DNA of 9,177 nucleotides from Pseudofrankia asymbiotica (GTDB lineage Bacteria; Actinomycetota; Actinomycetes; Frankiales; Frankiaceae): the NCBI RefSeq assembly GCF_001983105.1, contig NZ_MOMC01000005.1, positions 76,905-86,081 on the forward strand, given 5' to 3'. Positions 1 through 4,992 of this stretch are shown piece by piece. The notes beneath the pieces are model-generated. The model had not been told where the DNA came from. It saw only the letters and a list, made by a program, of their open reading frames with translations, and searched no databases. The number at the start of each line of letters is the position of its first letter. Within the stretch, counting starts at the first letter, position 1. Made by a program: the position numbers and the translations under genes.

Positions 1-75
1 CTTGCGCTCCCGGGCCTCGGTGCTCGCCTCGGGCTCGGTGTCGGCCTCGGTGGCGTCGCTGGCATTCGTGACCAC
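1..75 (-). CDS. N-terminus of an unidentified minus-strand protein (partial)
   Basis: Reading leftward from a GTG at 75-73 gives 25 open codons to the window edge, with G or C at nearly every third position, which is the codon habit of the neighbouring real genes. The visible peptide begins MVTNASDATEADTEPEAS and is hydrophilic, acidic and Ala/Glu/Thr-rich, ending in a basic ARERK. It looks like a disordered N-terminal tail rather than a signal peptide or a folded domain. A purine-rich stretch (AAAGGCGG on the minus strand, about 8 to 12 bases upstream) could serve as the ribosome binding site. The gene starts 44 bases after the amidohydrolase stop on the same strand, so the two are probably co-transcribed. 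The protein family cannot be told from this fragment. An ATG in another frame at 66-64 gives a proline/arginine-rich product and is less likely. Confidence 0.6.
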   Translation of the reverse strand, partial: MVTNASDATEADTEPEASTEARERK

Positions 76-119
76 GGATGGGCCGCCTTTCGGTCGTGCG
101 GGCCGGACCAGTGACGGCG

Positions 120-1382
120 TCAGGCCGTAGGTAGCTCCAGGCTTAGGAGCCTGGCCGCGTTGCCACGGGCGATCTTGTCGATGTCCGCCTGGGGCAGGTG
201 GCCGAACTGCTGGGCGGCGGCTTTCTTCGACTGCGGCCAGGTGCCGTCCTGGTGCGGGTAGTCGGTCTCGAAGACGACGTTGTCGACGCCGATCCGGTCG
301 AGCAGGTCGACGCCCACCGGGTCCTTGAAGAAGCAGCTGTAGACCTGGCGGCGATAGTAGGTCGACGGCGGCTCGGGGCAGTGCCGCTGGCCGTGCGCCC
401 AGCCGCGGTGGGTCAGCCACACGTCGTCGGCCCGGTCGAGCACGTACGGGATCCAGCCGATCTGGGCCTCGGCGTACATGAGCCTGAGGTCCGGGAAGCG
501 GTGCGGGACGCCGGAGAACAGGAAGTCGACGAGGCTGCCGGCGCTGTTGCTGAACAGGACCGTCGCCTGCACGGCCTCGGGCGCGTCCGGCGCCGTCTGC
601 ATGACCTTGGTGCCCGACCCGATGTGCATCGCGACGACGGTGCCGGTCTCCGCGCAGGCGGCGAAGAACGGGTCCCAGTACCCCGAGTGCAGGCTCGGCA
701 GGTCCAGGTAGGACGGGAGCTCGGTGAACGCGACGGCCCGCACGCCGCGGGCCGCGTTGCGGCGCACCTCGGCGGCGGCCAGGTGCACGTCCCACAGCGG
801 CACGATGCACAGCGGCAGCAGCCGGCCGCCCGACGTGCCGCACCATTCCTCGACCATCCAGTCGTTGTAGGCCTCGACGCAGAGCTTCGACAGCTCCTTG
901 TCCTTGCCCCACAGGAAGATCTGACCGCAGAACCGCGGGTAGTTCGGGAAGGCCAGCTGGGCGGCCACCCCGTTGATGTCCATGTCGGCGATCCGGTCGG
1001 CGACCTTCCAGCAGCCGGGGCGCATGTCGTCGAACGTGATGCCGTCCATCGTGACCTCGTCGGCGGGAACGCCGGCCGCGGCGATGTAGCGCTTGAGGCT
1101 CGTCATCCGGCCCTCGTAGCTCCACCAGGCCACGTCCGGGCCGTCGATGCCGGGGGCCTCGATGTAGCTGGAGCCGACGAGCTTCACCTCGCCGGCCGGG
1201 GCCATGACGATGCGCGGGCCCGCTTCGCGGTACCTCGCGGGCAGCCGGGAGCTCCAGACCTCCGGTGCCTCGACGACGTGCGCGTCCATGTCGATGAGAT
1301 CCGGGATCCTCGCCAGGACCGACGCGTCGACGTCGGGCCCGCCCACCACCTGCGGGAGCTGCTCTGCCGTCAGGTCCGTCAT
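120..1382 (-). CDS. Amidohydrolase family protein (Amidohydro_2, ACMSD-like metal hydrolase/decarboxylase)
   Basis: This is a 420-residue cytoplasmic TIM-barrel metalloenzyme of the amidohydrolase_2 family, which includes aminocarboxymuconate-semialdehyde decarboxylase and related hydrolases acting on ring-derived acids. Visible motifs are an N-terminal metal-binding strand (DMDAHVVE, residues 31-38, with D33 and H35), an internal MHIGSG motif with H253, and a late FETDYPH motif with D374 as the likely metal-binding or catalytic aspartate. The segment EAQIGWIPYVLDR is typical of the actinobacterial members. No signal peptide or membrane segment is seen. The start is uncertain: ATG at 1382 is used here, but in-frame GTG codons at 1397 and 1394 would add four or five residues, and none has a strong ribosome binding site. 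The gene is divergent from the acyl-CoA dehydrogenase operon and probably shares its control region, which suggests a role in the same pathway (inference). Substrate and reaction (hydrolysis or decarboxylation) are unknown. Confidence 0.88.
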   Translation of the reverse strand: MTDLTAEQLPQVVGGPDVDASVLARIPDLIDMDAHVVEAPEVWSSRLPARYREAGPRIVMAPAGEVKLVGSSYIEAPGIDGPDVAWWSYEGRMTSLKRYIAAAGVPADEVTMDGITFDDMRPGCWKVADRIADMDINGVAAQLAFPNYPRFCGQIFLWGKDKELSKLCVEAYNDWMVEEWCGTSGGRLLPLCIVPLWDVHLAAAEVRRNAARGVRAVAFTELPSYLDLPSLHSGYWDPFFAACAETGTVVAMHIGSGTKVMQTAPDAPEAVQATVLFSNSAGSLVDFLFSGVPHRFPDLRLMYAEAQIGWIPYVLDRADDVWLTHRGWAHGQRHCPEPPSTYYRRQVYSCFFKDPVGVDLLDRIGVDNVVFETDYPHQDGTWPQSKKAAAQQFGHLPQADIDKIARGNAARLLSLELPTA

Positions 1383-1544
1383 GGCCGTATGCACCACCGA
1401 TCCGGGTGAGTACTGGTCGTCACTGCTCGATCGACTCCGTCGACCGCCGCGCCGCCGCGCGCCCGCACGCCTTGCCCGTGGTCATCGCCGTCCGGCCGTC
1501 GCCGGTGGATCGCGGCTGTCGCTGGTGTCGTGGCGGCTCGCTGC

Positions 1545-1563
1545 GCTAGCATAATGTATACGA
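1545..1563. promoter_or_regulatory. AT-rich island with GCTAGC and GTATAC palindromes, candidate divergent promoter/operator
   Basis: Within very GC-rich DNA, positions 1545-1563 hold GCTAGC (1545-1550) followed by ATAATGTATAC (1551-1561). GTATAC (1556-1561) is a perfect palindrome within a weaker inverted repeat (1552-1565), a pattern reminiscent of GntR/FadR-type operators (general form TnGTnnACnA). Candidate -10 hexamers occur on both strands: CATAAT on plus (1550-1555) and TATGCT on minus. No convincing -35 was found. Use of this island would give leaders of about 140 bases for the dehydrogenase operon and about 160 for the amidohydrolase. The assignment is an inference from base composition and position. 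Confidence 0.4.
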
Positions 1564-1600
1564 TCTGCCCAGCCAACCGTTCGCGGAGCCGCCGACGAAG

Positions 1601-1680
1601 CCGGCGCCGCGGGCGAGGCGGCGCTGGAGGGGGCGTAGCCCCCGTTCCCCTCCGGCGTGGGCAGGCCCGGCGAGGCCGGG
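1601..1680 (+). promoter_or_regulatory. Structured 5' leader with three tandem hairpins
   Basis: Three perfect inverted repeats lie in series upstream of the dehydrogenase ribosome binding site. The first is GCGCCGC/GCGGCGC (1604-1610 with 1618-1624, loop GGGCGAG). The second is GGGGGC/GCCCCC (1629-1634 with 1638-1643, loop GTA). The third is CCCGGC/GCCGGG (1666-1671 with 1675-1680, loop GAG). An alternative pairing GGAGGGG/CCCCTCC (1626-1632 with 1647-1653) would enclose or replace the second. There is no T-run after any of them, so they are not classical intrinsic terminators. They end 15 bases before the AGGTGGAG ribosome binding site. Possible roles are mRNA stabilisation or translational control. 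GC-rich DNA forms such repeats by chance more often than average DNA. Confidence 0.4.
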
Positions 1681-1705
1681 TCCGCCGGACGAGACGAGGT
1701 GGAGC

Positions 1706-2914
1706 ATGCGGCTGCGGGACTCCGAGTCCGACGCGAGGTTCCGCAAGGAGGTGCGCGCCTGGCTCGCCGAGAACCTGCCGGTCCTCGGCCCGCCGCCCGC
1801 CTACGGCGACTGGCCGGCCAGGAAGACCTACGACCAGCGCTGGCAGCGGATGCTCTTCGACGCCGGCTACGCCGGCATCGACTGGCCGGCCGCCTACGGA
1901 GGCCGTGGCGCGACCGCGTCCGAACAGCTGATCTTCCTTGCCGAGTCGGCGGCGGCCGGTGCCCCCGACCTCGGGGTGCACTTCGTCGGCCAGCTGCACG
2001 CCGGCCCGACGCTGATCGCCGAGGCCACCGACGAGCAGCGGGCCTTCCACCTGCCGCGGATCCTGCGCGGCGAGTCGATCTGGTGCCAGGGCTTCTCCGA
2101 GCCGGGGGCCGGCAGCGACCTGGCGAGCCTGCGCACCAGGGCCGTGCGCGACGGCGACCACTACGTCGTCACCGGCAGCAAGATCTGGACGTCCTATGGC
2201 TTCGCCGCCGACTACTGCGAGCTGCTGGTCCGCACCGACCCGGACGCTGGCAAGCACCGCGGCATCAGCTGGCTGATCATGCCGATGGACCTTCCCGGCA
2301 TCGACGTCCGCCCGCTGCGCACCATCCAGGGTGAGAGCGAGTTCGCCGAGATGTTCCTCGACGAGGTCCGCGTCCCGGTGGAGAACCTCGTCGGCCGGGA
2401 GAACGACGGCTGGCGGGTCGCGATGGTGACCTTCGGCTTCGAGCGCGGGACGTCGCTGGTGCGCGAGCTGCTCACCGCGATGGCGATGGTCGAGGAGCTG
2501 GCGACGCTCGCGAAGACGCTCGGCCACGGCCCCGGCCGCACGGCCTGGGACGACGACGCGATCCGCCGGGAGATCGGCCAGGTCGCCGCCGAGCTCGACG
2601 CCATGTGGGCGCTGACCCGCCGCAACGTCACCCGCGCGGCCGGCGGCGGCGGCGTGCCGCCGGCGGGCGGGTCGGCCTTCAAGCTGACCTACTCCGAGGC
2701 GATCCACCACTTCGGCGAGGTCGCGATGAAGGTGCTGGAGCGCTATGCGATCAGCCTCGACGCGCTGCCCCTGGGCGCCGGCGCGAGCCTTCCCGTCGGG
2801 CGCCACATCATCGAGCACCTGCACGCGTTCGCGATCAGCATCGGCGCCGGCACCTCGCAGATCCAGAAGAACATCCTCGCCGAGCGCGTCCTCGGCCTGC
2901 CCCGGGAGCGGTGA
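1706..2914 (+). CDS. Acyl-CoA dehydrogenase, catalytic (alpha-type) subunit
   Basis: This 402-residue FAD-dependent dehydrogenase would oxidise an acyl-CoA to the 2,3-enoyl-CoA. Family motifs in order: an N-terminal helical domain (RFRKEVRAWLAENLP), the FAD/substrate segment GFSEPGAGSD (residues 129-138), the GSKIWTS motif (157-163) that contacts flavin, the middle-domain end LDEVRVPVENLVG, and the C-terminal GAGTSQIQKNILAERVLG. At the place where medium-chain enzymes carry the catalytic glutamate (YEGT) this protein has A381 (GAGT). A glutamate in FGFERGT (E246) sits where isovaleryl- and long-chain dehydrogenases, and by recollection mycobacterial ChsE4, carry theirs, so E246 is the likely base (inference). 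The start ATG is preceded by GAGGTGGAG (1696-1704). The next gene follows after 3 bases and encodes a second, different dehydrogenase chain, which is the arrangement of alpha2beta2 enzymes such as the FadE26/FadE27-type pairs of steroid catabolism. The substrate is unknown. Confidence 0.92.
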   Translation: MRLRDSESDARFRKEVRAWLAENLPVLGPPPAYGDWPARKTYDQRWQRMLFDAGYAGIDWPAAYGGRGATASEQLIFLAESAAAGAPDLGVHFVGQLHAGPTLIAEATDEQRAFHLPRILRGESIWCQGFSEPGAGSDLASLRTRAVRDGDHYVVTGSKIWTSYGFAADYCELLVRTDPDAGKHRGISWLIMPMDLPGIDVRPLRTIQGESEFAEMFLDEVRVPVENLVGRENDGWRVAMVTFGFERGTSLVRELLTAMAMVEELATLAKTLGHGPGRTAWDDDAIRREIGQVAAELDAMWALTRRNVTRAAGGGGVPPAGGSAFKLTYSEAIHHFGEVAMKVLERYAISLDALPLGAGASLPVGRHIIEHLHAFAISIGAGTSQIQKNILAERVLGLPRER

Positions 2915-2917
2915 GCG

Positions 2918-3979
2918 GTGCACTTCGATCCCGACGAGGACGGGCTCGCCCTGCAGGCGACGGTCCGTGACCTGTGCGGCGAGCGGCTCCCGCTCGAGGC
3001 GACCCGGAACTGGACGGGCGCGGCGAGCTTCGACCGCGCCGCGTGGGCCGCGCTCGCCCGGCTCGGCGCGTTCACGATGACCCAGCCGGAGGAGCGCGGC
3101 GGGCTGGAGCTCGGGGTGGCCGAGGCGGGCCTGGTCTTCCAGGTGCTCGGCGCCGAGCTGGTCCCCGGGCCGCTGGTCGCGGCCGCGCTCGTCGCCGACC
3201 TGGACGAGCGGGTCGGCGCCGGCGAGGCGTTCGCGACGGTCGTCACCCGGCCGCCGGCCGGCTCGGGGCCGGCCCGCGCCGGCGGTCCCTGGGTCATCCC
3301 GCACCTGGACCTGGCCACCGATGTGTACGCCGTCGACGAGAACGGAGTCTGGCGGACGGCCGCTCGCGCCGTCGAGGGCACGCCGGTGCCGAACCCGCTC
3401 GACCCGGCGACGCCGATGTGGCTCGCCGACACGGTGCCGGCCGGCGAGCAGGTCGGCGGGCCGGAGCTGGCGCGCGGCTGGCTGCTGCGCGGCTCGGTGC
3501 TCGCCTCGGCGCTGCTCGCCGGCAACGCGACCCGGACCGTCGAGCTCGCCGTCGCGTACGCGAAGCAGCGCGAGCAGTTCGGCCGGGTGATCGGCGGGTT
3601 CCAGGCGGTCAAGCACCTGCTCGCCGAGGCGTTCACCCGGGCCGAGGTCGCCCGCGTCGCCGTCGACGCGGCCGCGGTCGTGCTCGACGACGCCGGCACC
3701 GGCACCGGCACGGACGAAGGACCCGCCGACGGCTACGCGGATCCGACGTTCAACCCGGTGCGCGCCATCGCCGGCGCCCGGGTGCTGGCGGCCGACGCCG
3801 CGTCGCGCAACGCCAAGACCGCGATCCAGGTGCACGGTGGTATGGGCTTCACGTGGGAGACCACGATCCATCTTTTCCTGAAGCGGGCGTGGGTTCTGCG
3901 CAACGCGTTCACCACTCCCGAGGAGGCGGCCGACGCGGTCGCGCACTCGCTGGCCCGGCCGCAATGGATGGCAGCATGA
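2918..3979 (+). CDS. Acyl-CoA dehydrogenase, partner (beta-type) subunit
   Basis: This is a 353-residue acyl-CoA dehydrogenase-fold protein. It has GLELGVAEAGLVFQVLGAEL in the N-terminal helical domain, a divergent middle region without the SEPGAGSD and KxWTS motifs of its neighbour, the flavin-contact segment QREQFGRVIGGFQAVKH starting near residue 217, and QVHGGMGFTWE (H306 to E314). The C-terminus reads HLFLKRAWVLR instead of the YEGT catalytic loop, so no canonical base is seen. These are features of the non-catalytic partner chain in heteromeric dehydrogenases, where it supplies flavin contacts across the interface (family knowledge). The GTG start follows the upstream stop by 3 bases with GGGAG 9 bases before it, so translation is probably coupled to give equal subunit amounts. 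A short Gly-Thr repeat with acidic flanks (about residues 256-272, three GGCAC(C/G) hexamers at 3695-3712) makes an unusual surface loop. Whether it works alone is doubtful. Confidence 0.88.
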   Translation: MHFDPDEDGLALQATVRDLCGERLPLEATRNWTGAASFDRAAWAALARLGAFTMTQPEERGGLELGVAEAGLVFQVLGAELVPGPLVAAALVADLDERVGAGEAFATVVTRPPAGSGPARAGGPWVIPHLDLATDVYAVDENGVWRTAARAVEGTPVPNPLDPATPMWLADTVPAGEQVGGPELARGWLLRGSVLASALLAGNATRTVELAVAYAKQREQFGRVIGGFQAVKHLLAEAFTRAEVARVAVDAAAVVLDDAGTGTGTDEGPADGYADPTFNPVRAIAGARVLAADAASRNAKTAIQVHGGMGFTWETTIHLFLKRAWVLRNAFTTPEEAADAVAHSLARPQWMAA

Positions 3980-4031
3980 TCATATCTCCGTCCATGGAGG
4001 CCGTCAGAGACACAGAAAGAAGGGCTGCCGC

Positions 4032-4886
4032 ATGACCAGCTCGGCCGTCGTCGAGGGTGTGGAGGGCTCGGACGTCCCGCCCGCGGAGATCACGCTCGAT
4101 GTGCGGGACGGGATCGCCACCATCACGCTGAACCGGCCGGACGCCGGCAACGCGCTCACCGGGGACCAGCGCGAGAAGATCATCGCCTGGCTCGACCAGT
4201 TCAACGAGGACCCGACGGTCCGCTGCGTCGTGCTGACGGCGACCGGACGGTTCTTCTGCACCGGGGCGGACCTGCGCAACCAGTCCGCGCCGCCGGCCCG
4301 GCCGGACGACGTCCCGGAGAAGCTGGTCGGCGACGTGCGGCGCGCGATGCTGCGCGGCGCGATCCGCCTCATCCACGCCATCCTGGACTGCGAGAAGCCC
4401 GTCGTCGCCGCCGTCAACGGCACCGCCGCCGGCATCGGCGCGCACATCGCCTTCGCCTGCGACCTCGTCGTGGCGACCGAGAAGGCGAAGTTCATCGAGG
4501 TCTTCGCGCGCCGCGGCCTCGCCGTCGACGGTCTTGGTACCTGGCTGCTGCCGCGGCTGGTCGGCCTCACCCGGGCGCGCGAGCTGGTGCTGCTCGCCGA
4601 GGACGTCCCCGCGCCGCGCGCCGCCGAGATCGGGCTGATCACCCGGTCGGTGCCGGCGGACGAGTTCGACGCCACCGTCGCCGACATCGCCAGCCGGCTC
4701 GCGGCCGGGCCGACCAGGGCACACAGCGCCAACAAGTGGCTGCTGAACCGCTCGCTCGACGTCGAACGGCACACCCTCGCCCAGGAGGAGGCCTGGATCG
4801 TCGATGTCATGTCCAACACCGTCGACGCGAACGAGGGCGTCGCCAGCTTCGTCGAACGCCGGCCCACCCGCTTCCGCGGCTTCTGA
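4032..4886 (+). CDS. Crotonase-family protein (enoyl-CoA hydratase/isomerase-like) with atypical active site
   Basis: This is a 284-residue crotonase-fold protein that binds acyl-CoA and polarises the thioester through an oxyanion hole. The first oxyanion segment is RFFCTGADL (C76 to L81) and the second is NGTAAGIGAHIAFACD (G134 to H138 and onward). Compared by eye with rat mitochondrial enoyl-CoA hydratase, the first catalytic glutamate (E144) is replaced by H138 and the second (E164) by F158. An aspartate, D166 in GLAVDGLGTWLLPR, is kept at the position of the catalytic Asp of dienoyl-CoA isomerase and PaaG-type isomerases. The WLLPRLVG segment also resembles the PaaG group. An isomerase or other crotonase reaction is therefore at least as likely as hydration (inference). 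The N-terminal 20 residues precede the fold and look flexible. The start ATG has AAGAAGGG about 7 bases upstream. The gene lies 52 bases after the dehydrogenase pair and probably belongs to its operon. Confidence 0.9.
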   Translation: MTSSAVVEGVEGSDVPPAEITLDVRDGIATITLNRPDAGNALTGDQREKIIAWLDQFNEDPTVRCVVLTATGRFFCTGADLRNQSAPPARPDDVPEKLVGDVRRAMLRGAIRLIHAILDCEKPVVAAVNGTAAGIGAHIAFACDLVVATEKAKFIEVFARRGLAVDGLGTWLLPRLVGLTRARELVLLAEDVPAPRAAEIGLITRSVPADEFDATVADIASRLAAGPTRAHSANKWLLNRSLDVERHTLAQEEAWIVDVMSNTVDANEGVASFVERRPTRFRGF

Positions 4887-4906
4887 GTCGCTGGTTCGCT
4901 CCGTCC

Positions 4907-4961
4907 GGGCGCGACGTCCTCCTCCGCGCCCAGCGGGATTGCGTCGCGCTCAGCCGTTTTT
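4907..4961 (+). terminator. Terminator-like or attenuator-like structure between crotonase and CoA-ligase genes
   Basis: A 10-pair stem can form between 4907-4916 and 4942-4951 (core GCGCGACG with CGTCGCGC, plus one G-U pair and a closing G-C). It is followed five bases later by TTTTT (4957-4961), which is rare in this GC-rich DNA. The loop is long (25 bases). A competing 7-pair stem, GGGCGCG (4907-4913) with CGCGCCC (4925-4931), uses the same left arm, so the two cannot coexist. This may be a partial terminator that lowers expression of the downstream ligase, or an attenuator. The long loop and the spacing to the T-run make it non-canonical. Confidence 0.45.
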
Positions 4962-4980
4962 CCCTCAGTGAGTGAGTTCG

Positions 4981-4986
4981 AGGAGG
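4981..4986 (+). promoter_or_regulatory. Consensus ribosome binding site AGGAGG that fixes the ligase start
   Basis: AGGAGG is followed by six bases (ATCTTT) and then ATG at 4993. The spacing is ideal. An in-frame GTG at 4972 would place this site inside the coding region and lacks a comparable signal of its own, so the ATG at 4993 is preferred. Confidence 0.85.
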
Positions 4987-4992
4987 ATCTTT

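Noticed and set aside
198..1409. A 403-codon plus-strand open frame opposite the amidohydrolase
   Set aside because: The translation is Val/Arg/Asp-rich without motifs, while the minus strand encodes a clear amidohydrolase with metal-binding motifs.
3695..3712. Tandem GGCACC hexamers as a repeat element or phase-variable tract
   Set aside because: Only three units, one imperfect, inside a coding loop. Length changes would stay in frame, so phase variation is not expected, and it is noted only as a low-complexity loop.
1379..3964. An 861-codon open frame on the minus strand covering both acyl-CoA dehydrogenase genes
   Set aside because: It lies opposite two genes with complete family motifs. 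Long antisense frames are expected where third positions are almost all G or C, and its translation is Arg/Gly/Ala-rich low complexity without a recognisable domain.
4972..4992. Upstream GTG start for the CoA ligase, adding seven residues
   Set aside because: The AGGAGG at 4981-4986 is ideally spaced for the ATG at 4993 and would be inside the coding region if the GTG were used.
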